From Thiomicrorhabdus sp. 6S3-12 (lineage in GTDB: Bacteria > Pseudomonadota > Gammaproteobacteria > Thiomicrospirales > Thiomicrospiraceae): a stretch of DNA of 64,000 bases. Each line of letters opens with the position of its first letter. The stretch's first letter is position 1. A model generated the notes under the pieces. It saw nothing but the letters and a program-made list of their open reading frames with translations, had not been told where the DNA came from and did no database searches. Below are positions 1 through 9,751 of the stretch, piece by piece. Position numbers and translations under genes: made by a program. The stretch is from positions 124,001 through 188,000 of the forward strand of contig NZ_JAGETW010000003.1 of assembly GCF_017571475.1 (NCBI RefSeq), read 5' to 3'.

Positions 1-2400
1 ATCCAATGCAGCATCGCTGATTTCAAAACCGATCTCACTTGCGCCAAGTCGGGCTTTAAGGCCCTGCAACTGAATTGAGGTAATCGAACGAATCTGCTCT
101 CGCCCCAGCGGATGAAAGACGACGATATCGTCAATACGGTTAATGAATTCCGGACGGAAATAGCCACCGACCACCTCCATTACATCCGCTTTCATCTCGT
201 CGTAACTCGCTGTTTGCGCCTTCTCCTGAATCAGCTGCGATCCCAGGTTCGAAGTCATGACAATTACGGTATTTTTGAAATCCACCGTACGCCCCTGACC
301 GTCGGTCAAACGTCCGTCATCCAACACCTGAAGCAGGATGTTAAAGACATCCGGGTGCGCTTTCTCCACCTCATCCAACAGAATCACCGAATACGGTTTA
401 CGACGCACTGCTTCGGTCAGATAACCGCCCTGCTCATAACCGACATATCCGGGAGGCGCACCGACCAGTCTCGCGACGGAATGTTTCTCCATGAACTCCG
501 ACATATCGATACGCACAATCGCATCGGTGGTATCGAAAAGGAAATCCGCCAGAGCTTTGGTCAACTCGGTTTTACCCACCCCTGTCGGCCCCAGGAACAG
601 GAAAGAACCATTTGGACGATTCGGATCGGACAAGCCGGCACGCGAACGGCGAATCGCGTTCGAGACCGCTTTCACCGCCTCACTTTGACCGACAACATGC
701 TGTTCAAGTTCCTCTTCCATACGCAACAGCTTGTCTCGCTCGCCTTCCATCATTCTGGCGACCGGAATTCCGGTCCAGCGAGCGACGACTTCGGCGATTT
801 CCGCATCCGTGACCTGGTTTCGCAACAGCTTATTGCCGCCATCTTCCTGAGCCTGCTGCTCTGCGGCTTCGGCTTCACGGATTTTCGCTTCCAACTCGGG
901 AATTTTGCCGTACTGGATTTCCGACATTTTGGCCAGATCACCGGAACGCTGCGCCACTTCCAATTCGGTACGCGCCGCATCCAACTGCTCTTTCCACTGC
1001 TGCGCGCCCTGTAGAGCCGCCTTGTCGCGTTTCCAGACCTCTTCCAGATCGGCATACTCTCTTTCCAGAGTTGCCACTTCTTCATTCAAGCTCTCAAGGC
1101 GTTTTTTGGAAGCCTCATCTTTCTCTTTTTTCAGCGCGACCTGTTCGATTTTCAGCTGAATCAAACGACGATCAAGCTTATCCATTACCTCCGGTTTGGA
1201 ATCGATCTCCATTCGAATACGCGAAGCCGCCTCGTCGATCAGGTCAATCGCCTTATCCGGCAGCTGGCGATCGGTAATATAACGTTGCGACAATTTAGCC
1301 GCGGCAACAATCGCCGGATCGGTAATAGCGACACCGTGGTGAATTTCATAACGCTCTTTCAGGCCGCGCAGAATCGCAATGGTATCTTCTTCGGTCGGCT
1401 CATCCACCAGCACCTTCTGGAAACGTCTTTCCAGAGCGGCGTCCTTTTCGATGTTTTCGCGATATTCGTCCAGAGTCGTCGCTCCGATACAGTGCAGTTC
1501 ACCGCGAGCCAGTGCCGGTTTAAGCATATTCCCGGCGTCCATCGAGCCTTCAGTCTTACCGGCTCCGACCATGGTATGAATTTCGTCGATAAACAGGATT
1601 ACGCTGCCTTCCTGTTTTTCAAGATCTTTAAGCAGCGATTTGAGGCGTTCTTCAAACTCGCCGCGGTACTTTGCGCCCGCCAGTAGACCGGCCAGATCCA
1701 GAGACAGCAGACGCTTGTTTTTCAAACCTTCAGGAACTTCGCCGTTAACGATTCGCTGCGCCAAACCTTCGACAATCGCGGTTTTACCGACTCCTGGTTC
1801 ACCGATCAGCACCGGATTGTTTTTTGTACGGCGCTGCAACACCTGAACCGCTCGGCGGATTTCATCATCACGCCCGATTACCGGATCCAGTTTTCCTGCC
1901 TCGGCTCGCGCCGTTAAATCCAAGGTGTATTTTTCCAACGCCTGACGGTTTTCTTCTGAATGCTGGTCTTGCACGCTTTCTCCTCCACGGACTTTATCAA
2001 TCGCTTGTTCCAGTTTGTTTTTATCGGCACCGGCTTTTTTAAACAGTTCGGCCGCCTCGTCCTGCACTTCCAGCAAAGCGGTAAAAAACAGTTCGCTGGC
2101 AATGAAACGGTCACCGCGTTTTTGTGCTTGCTTATCCATTAAGGTTAGAATGGAAGCCGCTTTCGGTGATAGCTGCAGATTCGCGTTACCGCTGACGGTC
2201 GGCAGTTTGCCGATTTTGTCGCTGACATTCGATCTCAGTAATGATAGATCGACCTGTGCCAACTCAAGAAGCCCGGACTGCTCATCCAGCAGTACCGACA
2301 GAATGTGTACAGGTTCGATATAGGCATGATCCTTACCTACCGCCAAGGATTGGGCCTGCATCAAAACCGACTGAAATTGAGAAGTAAATTTATCTTGCAT
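1..2400 (-). CDS. clpB: ATP-dependent disaggregase ClpB, C-terminus cut off by window edge
   Basis: AAA+ chaperone that works with DnaK to pull apart aggregated proteins in the cytoplasm. The visible 800 codons contain the Clp N-domain, a first ATPase domain with Walker A GEPGVGKT near residue 202 and the acidic box FIDEIH, the coiled-coil middle domain rich in Lys/Glu (about 400-520), and a second ATPase domain with GPTGVGKT near 607 and the pore-loop region GAPPGYVGY near 647. Family members have about 860 residues, so about 60 lie outside the window. The ATG at 2400 has a GGGAG ribosome site five bases upstream. A sigma-32-type promoter lies just upstream, matching the known heat-shock control of this gene. 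The middle domain separates it from ClpA and ClpC. Confidence 0.96.
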   Translation of the reverse strand, partial: MQDKFTSQFQSVLMQAQSLAVGKDHAYIEPVHILSVLLDEQSGLLELAQVDLSLLRSNVSDKIGKLPTVSGNANLQLSPKAASILTLMDKQAQKRGDRFIASELFFTALLEVQDEAAELFKKAGADKNKLEQAIDKVRGGESVQDQHSEENRQALEKYTLDLTARAEAGKLDPVIGRDDEIRRAVQVLQRRTKNNPVLIGEPGVGKTAIVEGLAQRIVNGEVPEGLKNKRLLSLDLAGLLAGAKYRGEFEERLKSLLKDLEKQEGSVILFIDEIHTMVGAGKTEGSMDAGNMLKPALARGELHCIGATTLDEYRENIEKDAALERRFQKVLVDEPTEEDTIAILRGLKERYEIHHGVAITDPAIVAAAKLSQRYITDRQLPDKAIDLIDEAASRIRMEIDSKPEVMDKLDRRLIQLKIEQVALKKEKDEASKKRLESLNEEVATLEREYADLEEVWKRDKAALQGAQQWKEQLDAARTELEVAQRSGDLAKMSEIQYGKIPELEAKIREAEAAEQQAQEDGGNKLLRNQVTDAEIAEVVARWTGIPVARMMEGERDKLLRMEEELEQHVVGQSEAVKAVSNAIRRSRAGLSDPNRPNGSFLFLGPTGVGKTELTKALADFLFDTTDAIVRIDMSEFMEKHSVARLVGAPPGYVGYEQGGYLTEAVRRKPYSVILLDEVEKAHPDVFNILLQVLDDGRLTDGQGRTVDFKNTVIVMTSNLGSQLIQEKAQTASYDEMKADVMEVVGGYFRPEFINRIDDIVVFHPLGREQIRSITSIQLQGLKARLGASEIGFEISDAALD

Positions 2401-2431
2401 GATCACTCCCTTAAAACTCTATTTGGCTATT

Positions 2432-2460
2432 GATATAGGGATGAAAATTGGCCTTTCAAG
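2432..2460 (-). promoter_or_regulatory. Heat-shock (sigma-32) promoter of clpB
   Basis: Read on the minus strand, CTTGAAA (2460-2454) is followed after 13 bases by CCCTATAT (2440-2433). This is close to the sigma-32 consensus CTTGAAA-N13/17-CCCCATNT. It lies about 30-60 bases upstream of the clpB start, so both sequence and position fit a classical heat-shock promoter. Confidence 0.82.
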
Positions 2461-2562
2461 CAACTTAAATCAATTTCCGTGATTTTTATAGAGAAATCTG
2501 TCTTGATAACAGGTTTAATTGAGTCTGAATAATTTTAGGGAAGCGCGAAGAGAAAGAGTGTT

Positions 2563-3462
2563 ATGGATAATCTGTTTTTTATGTTTTCCAAGATCGCCTG
2601 GGCGTTTCTCAGTCCGAGTAATCTACTGATTCTGATACTGACACTCGGCGTCTTTTTTCTGGCGATTAACCGCATTGCAACAGCCAAAAAACTGTTGATT
2701 CCTACCGCCCTGTTCTTTTTCTCACTGATGGTTTACCCGATCAGCGATTATTTGATTGAACCGCTTGAAAACCGCTTCCATAAACCCGAAACACTGCCGG
2801 ATAATATCGACGGCATTATCGTCCTCGGAGGCGGCGAGGATCTTAAGCGATCGGACAGCTGGCAAGTTGCCGAGCTCGGACAGGGAGCCGACCGCTTTAT
2901 CGCCGCTTCGGAATTGAGTATTCTGTACCCGGACGCGCCGATTTTCTTCAGTGGCGGCAGCAGTTCTATCCGCGATAAAAAAACGCAAACCGTCTCCAGA
3001 CTGGCACCGAAAATTTTTCAGCAAATGGGTGTGGATCTCAAGCGCATCCGTTTCGATGAGAAAGCGCGCAATACCTATGAAAATTTTAAAAATCTAAAAC
3101 CGATGCTGCCGAAAGAAAACGGCAATTATCTGCTGATAACCTCGGCGTTCCATATACCAAGATCCGTCGGCATCGCACGCAAACAGCAGATCTCCGTAAT
3201 CCCTTACCCGGTCGACTACCGTTCGAACTCCGCGGAAAACCGCTATTTCGACATCGATTTCTATGACCGTCTTAAAGCGTTGGAACCGGCCTGGAAAGAG
3301 TGGATCGGCTTAACCGCTTACTATTTCACCGATAAAACCAGCTCCTGGTTTCCCAAGCCGCTGGCACATGACTTAACCTTGGATATTCATCCGCAAAACC
3401 CGGAACAATTCAGGGAATTCGCCCGCGAGACAGACAAAAGCGCCGACAAGCCGCTATCCTGA
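2563..3462 (+). CDS. ElyC/YdcF-family (DUF218) membrane protein
   Basis: A 299-residue inner-membrane protein with two N-terminal hydrophobic segments (about residues 13-32 and 40-62) followed by a DUF218 domain. The domain opens with IIVLGGGED near residue 86 and continues with FFSGGSSS near 128 and LLITSAFHIPRS near 190, the pattern of the ElyC/SanA/YdcF family. ElyC of E. coli affects peptidoglycan and undecaprenyl-carrier metabolism; the enzymatic role of the family is not settled. The gene is transcribed away from clpB and ends convergently with hemN. Family assignment is secure; the exact orthologue is not, so no symbol is given. Confidence 0.85.
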   Translation: MDNLFFMFSKIAWAFLSPSNLLILILTLGVFFLAINRIATAKKLLIPTALFFFSLMVYPISDYLIEPLENRFHKPETLPDNIDGIIVLGGGEDLKRSDSWQVAELGQGADRFIAASELSILYPDAPIFFSGGSSSIRDKKTQTVSRLAPKIFQQMGVDLKRIRFDEKARNTYENFKNLKPMLPKENGNYLLITSAFHIPRSVGIARKQQISVIPYPVDYRSNSAENRYFDIDFYDRLKALEPAWKEWIGLTAYYFTDKTSSWFPKPLAHDLTLDIHPQNPEQFREFARETDKSADKPLS

Positions 3463-3490
3463 ATACAGCCTGATGCCGTTTAAGCGCTCT

Positions 3491-3518
3491 AAAATAAAAC
3501 TCCCGCCAGTAGCGGGAG
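3491..3518 (-). terminator. Rho-independent terminator after hemN
   Basis: Stem CTCCCGC (3500-3506) pairs with GCGGGAG (3512-3518) around a 5-base loop. On the minus strand it is followed by TTTTATTTT. It lies 33 bases beyond the hemN stop, in the convergent gap with the DUF218 gene. Confidence 0.8.
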
Positions 3519-3550
3519 CAAAATCGAGCGATGCCGAAAAGTGCAAACGA

Positions 3551-4933
3551 TCAAATCACCTTTGAGAAGCGGTTCTGCATATCCGGTTTCAAATAGGCAT
3601 CAAACACCATACAGATATTGCGAATCAGCAGACGTCCTTTGGTGGTAACGTAGAGATCGTCCGTGGTCATTTCAATCAGACCGTCTTCGATCATCGGCTG
3701 CAGGTTTTTCAACTCTTTGGCAAAATACTCGTCAAAACGAATATTCCACTGTTTATTCAGCACGGCAAAATTGAGATGAAAATGTGAAATCAGACGGGTA
3801 ATCACATCGCGGCGCAATTCGTCATCTTCGCTCAATTGAACGCCTCTAAAGACTGCCAGATGACCTTCATCGATCGCCTGATAATATTCCTGCAGACTCT
3901 TGCGATTCTGTGCATAGGTGTTATTGATCAAAGAGATCGAAGTCGCGCCCATTCCGACCAGATCGCAATCGGCGTGCGTCGAATACCCCTGAAAATTTCG
4001 GTATAGCGTCTCGTCGCGCTGCGCAACAGCCAACTCGTCATCCGGCTTGGCGAAGTGATCCATTCCGATATAGATGTAACCAGCCTCCAGAAGGCGCTCG
4101 CTGGCGGCATGCAGAATTGCCAGTTTCTCGTCCGCAGAAGGCATGGCTTCAGGATCCATCTTTTTCTGCGTCGGGAAAAGGCTCGGCATATGCGCATAGT
4201 TGAAGATCGAAAAGCGATCCGGCTCCGCTTCCAGAACGCGATCCAAGGTATGAATGAAGCTTTTGGCATTCTGATGCGGCAAACCATAGATCAAATCCAC
4301 ATTGACCGACAGGAACCCGGCTTCGCGCGCGCCTTCCAGTACAGCAAACGTCTCCTCCTGAGTCTGAATCCGGTTAACCGCTTTCTGCACCTTCTCGTCG
4401 AAATCCTGAACCCCGAGGCTCATGCGGTTGAATCCCAGATCACGCAGCAATTTGACCGACTCTTTGTCCGCCTCGCGCGGATCGATTTCGATTGAATACT
4501 CTCCCGAATCATCGTCGAACAGATTGAAATGCTGACGGGTTTTCTGCATCAGCTGCGCCATTTCATCATTATTCAGAAAAGTCGGCGTGCCGCCGCCCCA
4601 GTGCAATTGCTCGACCTTGCGCGAAGAATCGAAGAGTTCCGCCTGCATTTCAATCTCTTTGAACAGGCGTTCAAGATAAGGCGTGGTTTTCGAACGGTCG
4701 CGAGTCCAGACTTTGTTACAGGCACAGAAAAAGCAGACCGTATCGCAGAAAGGAATATGGAAATACAGCGACAAGCCGCGACCGGAGTGATTGCTGCGCT
4801 CGGCGGCTTGACGATAATCCTCGAGCGTAAAGCTCTCGTCGAACTGTAACGCCGTCGGATAGGAGGTATATCGGGGTCCGGTCTGGTTATAGCGTTTAAT
4901 CAAATCGCTATCAAACTGAATACTCTGCTGCAT
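3551..4933 (-). CDS. hemN: Oxygen-independent coproporphyrinogen III oxidase
   Basis: Radical-SAM enzyme that decarboxylates coproporphyrinogen III to protoporphyrinogen IX in heme synthesis without oxygen. The cluster motif FCDTVCFFC places C63, C67 and C70 (C-x3-C-x2-C), the HemN spacing, with a further Cys two residues later. The N-terminal RYTSYPTA segment and the C-terminal HemN domain (about 360-440) are both present. I chose the ATG at 4933 over an upstream ATG at 4966 because AAAGGAG sits six bases before it; the product is then 460 residues, usual for HemN and longer than HemW. I saw no clear FNR-type palindrome upstream. Confidence 0.95.
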   Translation of the reverse strand: MQQSIQFDSDLIKRYNQTGPRYTSYPTALQFDESFTLEDYRQAAERSNHSGRGLSLYFHIPFCDTVCFFCACNKVWTRDRSKTTPYLERLFKEIEMQAELFDSSRKVEQLHWGGGTPTFLNNDEMAQLMQKTRQHFNLFDDDSGEYSIEIDPREADKESVKLLRDLGFNRMSLGVQDFDEKVQKAVNRIQTQEETFAVLEGAREAGFLSVNVDLIYGLPHQNAKSFIHTLDRVLEAEPDRFSIFNYAHMPSLFPTQKKMDPEAMPSADEKLAILHAASERLLEAGYIYIGMDHFAKPDDELAVAQRDETLYRNFQGYSTHADCDLVGMGATSISLINNTYAQNRKSLQEYYQAIDEGHLAVFRGVQLSEDDELRRDVITRLISHFHLNFAVLNKQWNIRFDEYFAKELKNLQPMIEDGLIEMTTDDLYVTTKGRLLIRNICMVFDAYLKPDMQNRFSKVI

Positions 4934-5085
4934 TATCCGCTCCTTTGAATTTTCAATGACCGACAAGCATAAGCGAAAGCTGAAATAAACAAGTTATTCT
5001 CGCTCAAGAGCGCCTGCCACTTAACTTTGAAAGTCTCGACCCTATTGCGAATTTTGCGCAGTTTTACCCGGTTTTAGTGCAAATT

Positions 5086-7314
5086 TCAGTCGTTCTTTTT
5101 CGACCGGATCAACCAAACCTGGTGAATCTTACTGTTACGCTTGAAGTCCTGAGGCATCGTCTCCTGAGTGACATCTTGCACGGCAAACTGCATCTGCACC
5201 AGTTCATCAAGCTTAAATTTGCGCAAATTATTCGAAAACACCATCACACCGTCGGTTTTTAGCAACGCCATCGCCTGGCGAATCAGCCAGCCGTGATCGC
5301 GTTGAATATCAAGAATTCCTTCCATCTTTTTAGAAGATGAAAACGACGGCGGATCCATAAAAATCACATCGAATTTCTGCATGGATTGATCTTTAGCTTT
5401 TTCCTGCAGCCAAGCAACCACGTCGGCTCTCTCAAGCTGGTGCTTACGGTCATCAATCTGATTGGCCCAGAAATTGTGCTGCGCCCAGTACAGATAGGTT
5501 TTCGACATATCAACACTTAAACTGGATTTCGCTCCGGCCACCGCTGCTTCCGCGGTCGCGGTCGCGGTATAGCAAAACAGATTCAAAAGGCTCTTGCCTT
5601 GTGCCAGCGAAGCCACCTTGGCGCGCACATCGCGATGGTCCAGAAACACACCAGTATCAAGATAATCGGTAAAATTCACTCTCAACTTGGTGCCATTTTC
5701 GGCAATCGTGAAATATTCCTGATTCTCTTCCATCTTCTCATACTGGCTCGTGCCTTTCTGACGCTCACGCACCTTGAAGATAATTTTTGCCGCATCAATC
5801 TCGAACACTTCCGGCAGAACCGCCATTACCTCGTTCAGGCGCTTTTTGGCCCTACCGCGGTCTACCGACTTAGGCGGCGCATATTCATTGACCACCAGCC
5901 ACTCGCCGGCCTCCTGAGTATGATAATAATCAATGGCTACGGCATATTCCGGCATATCGGCATCATACACGCGGTAAGCGTGCACTTTATTCTTCGTCGC
6001 CCATTTACGCAGTGTTTTCAGGTTTTTGCGCAAGCGATTAGCCACCATCTGCGCACCTTCGGACTGCGCCAGATCCGGGAAAAACTGTTGAACCTGTTCG
6101 GCCAGATTAATCCCGCCTTTCAAAGCCGGTGCCCGGTGTGCTGATGCTTCGATATCAAAACGCAACAGCTTACAACTCAATGGACCGTTGGCGAATTCAT
6201 GCGAGCGTTTAGCCTTTATCCCCAGATACATACCCAGTTCCGGATTACAGGTCAAAATCGCCGCATGCCAACCCTCAAATTGGTTTTTCAGATAGTTACC
6301 CAGTTCCAGGTACGTCTGTTTGACCTCTTCGAGTTCACCCAATCGCTCTCCATAAGGCGGGTTGCAAACTACCAGTCCGGCCTGCCAGTCCCCCCAGCGA
6401 CTGCCCTGCTCGACGGTCATCTGTTTGATTTCAATACTGTCGGCATAGCCGGCCGCTTCAATCGCCTCCTGCGCGATCTTCAGAGATTTATGCGACGCAT
6501 CCGAACCATAGATATCCGGCAAATGACGCAAACCTTCCGACTCACGCTGCTCGGCTTCGGCGATCAGCTGGTTCCATAGTTTTCGATTATGCTGTTTCCA
6601 GAAATTCAATTGCATCCGTTCGGCCTTCTCCAGCCCGGGAGCCAGATCGGAAGCCATCATCGCTGCTTCAATCAAAAAAGTACCCGAACCGCACATAGGG
6701 TCATACAGGCAGCCGCCCTGCTTGGCGATTTCAGGCCAACCGGCGCGCATCAGAATCGCCGCCGCCACGTTTTCTTTCAGCGGCGCAGTCACTTGCTGAC
6801 CTTCACGATAACCGCGCTGATGCAGGCTGTAACCGATAAGATCGAGACTTAAAGTCAGCTTGTTTCGGTTCAGGTGCCCGTGAATCCTCAACTCAGGATT
6901 AATGGTATCCACCTTAGGCCGCGAATTAGCTCGCTCGCGGAAATGATCGACGATTCCGTCCTTGATTTTGAGCGCGCCGTAATGGCTGTGATCAATCCCC
7001 ATTCCCTTACCGGAAAATGAGACTGCAAAAGAACCGAAAGCATCCATATGCTGACTCCAGTCGAGCTTGGCGACCTCGGTCGTCAACTCTTCCTGATTAC
7101 TCAAAGTCGTTTCCAGAAGCGTCAAAAAGATTCGGTTTGCCAGGCGCGACCATAAACAACAGCGATACAGCACTTCTTCGTTTGCCTGAAATGCAACGCC
7201 ACGCGGCTGAGCCTTGACCTCGCTGGCGCCGAGAGCGATTAATTCCTCTCTGCAAAGTTCACTTAAACCACCGGCTGTGGTAGCAAAACAAGAGTGCATG
7301 GTCTGGCTATTCAT
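5086..7314 (-). CDS. rlmL: Bifunctional 23S rRNA methyltransferase RlmKL
   Basis: A 742-residue fusion of two SAM-dependent RNA methyltransferases. The N-terminal half has a THUMP-type RNA-binding region and an m2G enzyme with the catalytic NPPYGERLG motif near residue 317 (modifies G2445). The C-terminal half is an RlmK-like domain with DPPSFSSS near 655 (forms m7G2069). Length and domain order match the E. coli fusion protein, previously called YcbY. It is divergent from the transglycosylase gene, with a 128-base gap holding no obvious strong promoter. Other bacteria split the two activities; here the frame is intact. Confidence 0.95.
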   Translation of the reverse strand: MNSQTMHSCFATTAGGLSELCREELIALGASEVKAQPRGVAFQANEEVLYRCCLWSRLANRIFLTLLETTLSNQEELTTEVAKLDWSQHMDAFGSFAVSFSGKGMGIDHSHYGALKIKDGIVDHFRERANSRPKVDTINPELRIHGHLNRNKLTLSLDLIGYSLHQRGYREGQQVTAPLKENVAAAILMRAGWPEIAKQGGCLYDPMCGSGTFLIEAAMMASDLAPGLEKAERMQLNFWKQHNRKLWNQLIAEAEQRESEGLRHLPDIYGSDASHKSLKIAQEAIEAAGYADSIEIKQMTVEQGSRWGDWQAGLVVCNPPYGERLGELEEVKQTYLELGNYLKNQFEGWHAAILTCNPELGMYLGIKAKRSHEFANGPLSCKLLRFDIEASAHRAPALKGGINLAEQVQQFFPDLAQSEGAQMVANRLRKNLKTLRKWATKNKVHAYRVYDADMPEYAVAIDYYHTQEAGEWLVVNEYAPPKSVDRGRAKKRLNEVMAVLPEVFEIDAAKIIFKVRERQKGTSQYEKMEENQEYFTIAENGTKLRVNFTDYLDTGVFLDHRDVRAKVASLAQGKSLLNLFCYTATATAEAAVAGAKSSLSVDMSKTYLYWAQHNFWANQIDDRKHQLERADVVAWLQEKAKDQSMQKFDVIFMDPPSFSSSKKMEGILDIQRDHGWLIRQAMALLKTDGVMVFSNNLRKFKLDELVQMQFAVQDVTQETMPQDFKRNSKIHQVWLIRSKKND

Positions 7315-7442
7315 GACTTTTCCTTCAATCTTTAATTGCTGCTCATTTTATCCGCTTTTGGCTGTTACTTTGGCTTTGTTTCAGTAGAATAGGGAAAACT
7401 TATCCATTCAAATATATAGAGATAACTTTTAGAGGGGCTTCG

Positions 7443-8702
7443 ATGTTTAAACCAAACCGACTTTGCTTAAAGTCAGGCGCCCGCGGGCTTGCTCTGACCG
7501 TTCTGAGCGGTGCACTTTTCTGGAACCAGGCCTCTGCCGAAGAGATCGTTTTCAGTCCTCAGGACCAGGAGCAGTTTCAGGAGTGGATACAAACGTTTAA
7601 ACAGCAAGCCCTGTCGCAGGGAATTTCTCGCCAGACCCTGGATTCGGCATTTTCCAATCTGACACTAAGCGATAAGATCCTGCAATCGGATCGAAAACAA
7701 CCGGAATTCACCCGTACCTTTTTTGAATATCTGCAGAGAGCGGTTTCACCTACCCGAATCGAGAACGGAAAATCGAATTACCGGCAGCAATCGGAGCTCT
7801 TAAAGCAAGTCGAAGCGAAATACGGTGTTCCCGGCGTTTATCTGACCGCCTTCTGGGGAATGGAAACCAATTATGGCGCTTACACCGGGTATGACCCGAT
7901 CATCCAATCACTGGCCACCCTTGCATTTGATCCGCGACGCAGCCGTTTTTTCTCTAAAGAACTTATCGCCGCACTGAAAATTCTCGATCAGGGACACGTA
8001 ACGCTTGAAGAAATGAAAGGTTCATGGGCAGGTGCTATGGGCCAGGTTCAATTCATGCCGAGCAACTATCTGAAATACGCGGTTGACGGTGACGGCGACG
8101 GTAAAATCAATCTATGGAAAAGCATTCCTGACGCCCTGTATTCGGCAGGCAATTTCCTCAATCAGCTTGGTTGGCAGGCTCAGCAGGAATGGGGCGAAGA
8201 GGTGAAACTGCCGGAAGGCTTTGACTACGCTTTGGCCGACGGAAAAACACGCCGCCCTATTCAAGACTGGCAGGCAATGGGCGTACGTACGATCAATGGT
8301 GAGGATTTAAGTACCAAGATTGATTCTGCGATACTGGTTCTTCCCGGTGATTACCGAGGCCCGGCCTTTCTAGCCTATGACAACTATAAAGTGATCAAAC
8401 GCTGGAACAACTCGACCAATTACGCAATCGGCGTTGGCTATCTGGCCGATCAGATCCGCAACAAGCCGAAACTAAGTAAAAGTCGTCCGGAAGATGATAA
8501 GGGGCTGAGTTATGAAGAAATTACCGAAATTCAAAACCTGTTAAATCAACTGGGCTTCAATGTTGGTAAAGCGGACGGCATTGCCGGCTCGAATACTCGC
8601 AGTGCTTTACGAGATTTCCAAAAATCGATCGAAGTGCCAGCTGATGGCTACCCTTCTTTAAGAATGCTGAAATACCTGCGACACGCCATTAACAACGCCT
8701 GA
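7443..8702 (+). CDS. Lytic murein transglycosylase (MltB type) with peptidoglycan-binding domain
   Basis: Periplasmic enzyme that cleaves the glycan strand of peptidoglycan and forms 1,6-anhydromuramic acid. Residues 1-32 form a signal peptide ending in ASA before EEIVF, with no lipobox Cys, so the protein is probably soluble rather than a lipoprotein. The SLT_2/MltB fold contains the catalytic Glu of FWGMETNYGAY near residue 141 and the GAMGQVQFMPSNYL motif near 199. Residues 357-415 form a PG_binding_1 domain (EIQNLLNQLGF ... GIAGSNTRSALRDFQ). The 419-residue length matches the family with a C-terminal binding domain. The start has GAGGGG five bases upstream. Confidence 0.93.
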   Translation: MFKPNRLCLKSGARGLALTVLSGALFWNQASAEEIVFSPQDQEQFQEWIQTFKQQALSQGISRQTLDSAFSNLTLSDKILQSDRKQPEFTRTFFEYLQRAVSPTRIENGKSNYRQQSELLKQVEAKYGVPGVYLTAFWGMETNYGAYTGYDPIIQSLATLAFDPRRSRFFSKELIAALKILDQGHVTLEEMKGSWAGAMGQVQFMPSNYLKYAVDGDGDGKINLWKSIPDALYSAGNFLNQLGWQAQQEWGEEVKLPEGFDYALADGKTRRPIQDWQAMGVRTINGEDLSTKIDSAILVLPGDYRGPAFLAYDNYKVIKRWNNSTNYAIGVGYLADQIRNKPKLSKSRPEDDKGLSYEEITEIQNLLNQLGFNVGKADGIAGSNTRSALRDFQKSIEVPADGYPSLRMLKYLRHAINNA

Positions 8703-8739
8703 TCTTACGCATTGCTTCCTCCTGCATACGGCAAGGATG

Positions 8740-9522
8740 CTAAATGGATTCGTATGGTGAGAAATCGTCTTCTTCGTTAAGTGCCGCACTCAATTCCAAA
8801 TTCGCCATAGATGGCAGATTTGAAACGTCTTCTGAGAAATAACCACTGAGGTCAACCGCCTGAACCAACTGCTGTACCAGCGCTTCAATCTGGCCTCCAA
8901 TGGTTCCGTCCTCCAAAGAAGCATAATCAAGAAAGTATTGCAGATCCCTATGGATGACATCGTTATTCGTCTGCGTTTCAGAAAGCGATACATTATCCGA
9001 TACAGGAACCGACTCCCCCGTCAAAGCCTCTTCAAGTGAAAGTAATTCTGCCGTTTTCGAAGGAGATAAACGTTCAGCCAATAAATCCTCAGCCAAGGCA
9101 TGCTCATCCTGCGAGCTTAAGAACAGACTATGATCGTCAAGCAAAGCACTATCAACAAAATTTTCCGAAGCCATTGACTGATTCAGCAACTCTGTCAGAC
9201 TACCCAAAACCTGATTCAAACCGTTATCAGGATTAGCCAGAGCCAATTCAACCACCGACTGGATAAAGCTGCTGCTACTGGAAACTGCTTCTGTCTGCGC
9301 ATCCACATTGAGGTTAACGACATCGGCGTCCAGTAAGAGTTTTTGATTTTCGAAAAGCGTGATTACTCTGTCGTCAGACAAGTGTACGGTACAAGCAGCA
9401 TCGTTTCCGGTCAGGACAAACTCATTGAACTGCACCGAATCGCCCGCTTTCGCCGTATGCAAAGCACTGCCGGAGGCGATCTGTACGACACCCTCTGCCG
9501 ACTCGATTTTAGCCACTTCCAT
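8740..9522 (-). CDS. Acidic protein with retention-module-like N-terminus, function unknown
   Basis: A 260-residue acidic protein with no signal peptide. Residues 1-75 (EVAKIESAEGVVQIAS ... DSVQFNEFVLTG ... VHLSDDRVITLFENQ) look like the N-terminal retention module of LapA/BapA-type giant adhesins, where such a domain anchors the protein in the type I secretion outer-membrane channel. Here it is followed only by a Ser/Leu/Glu/Asp-rich region rather than long adhesin repeats. I chose the ATG at 9522 because GGAGG sits seven bases upstream; an ATG at 9567 lacks a site. A FecR-like or simply acidic regulatory protein is an alternative reading. The next gene upstream is the equally unusual repeat protein, separated by a terminator. 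Confidence 0.55.
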   Translation of the reverse strand: MEVAKIESAEGVVQIASGSALHTAKAGDSVQFNEFVLTGNDAACTVHLSDDRVITLFENQKLLLDADVVNLNVDAQTEAVSSSSSFIQSVVELALANPDNGLNQVLGSLTELLNQSMASENFVDSALLDDHSLFLSSQDEHALAEDLLAERLSPSKTAELLSLEEALTGESVPVSDNVSLSETQTNNDVIHRDLQYFLDYASLEDGTIGGQIEALVQQLVQAVDLSGYFSEDVSNLPSMANLELSAALNEEDDFSPYESI

Positions 9523-9610
9523 TTTTCGTCCTCCGCTCTCGCTACTTTGCACCCATAGAGTAAACATCGTTTACAAAAATATATTACTTAAAACTAAAAA
9601 GTTTGCATAC

Positions 9611-9624
9611 TGTCCTTAAGGACA
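9611..9624. promoter_or_regulatory. 14-bp perfect palindrome upstream of the retention-module-like gene
   Basis: TGTCCTTAAGGACA reads the same on both strands. It lies about 90 bases upstream of the ATG at 9522, in AT-rich DNA just before a possible promoter (minus strand ATGCAA, 16 bases, TAATAT). Its size and place suggest an operator for a dimeric regulator, but no regulator can be named from the sequence. Confidence 0.4.
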
Positions 9625-9703
9625 ATACGAAAAAAAGCAAAAATAGCAGAATCACTCAAAAAAAGAAGAGTAAAGGAATTAGGGCATTAACTTGAAGGTA
9701 ATA

Positions 9704-9728
9704 AAAAAGCACCCATTGGGTGCTTTTT
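9704..9728 (-). terminator. Symmetrical rho-independent terminator
   Basis: AAAAAGCACCC (9704-9714) and GGGTGCTTTTT (9718-9728) form an 11-bp stem with a 3-base loop. It follows the stop of the Gly/Leu-rich protein gene by 24 bases on the minus strand. The symmetrical tails would allow it to work in both directions. Confidence 0.85.
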
Positions 9729-9751
9729 ACCACTTCGAGAAAAACGAGGGC

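Noticed and set aside
112-1014. A 300-codon open frame on the plus strand
   Set aside because: It lies fully inside clpB on the opposite strand; its product is Arg/Phe/His-rich with no domain and no ribosome site. It is a shadow of the conserved gene.
4934-5085. An FNR/Anr box upstream of hemN
   Set aside because: Expected for this gene in many bacteria, but no TTGAT-N4-ATCAA-like palindrome is present in the gap.
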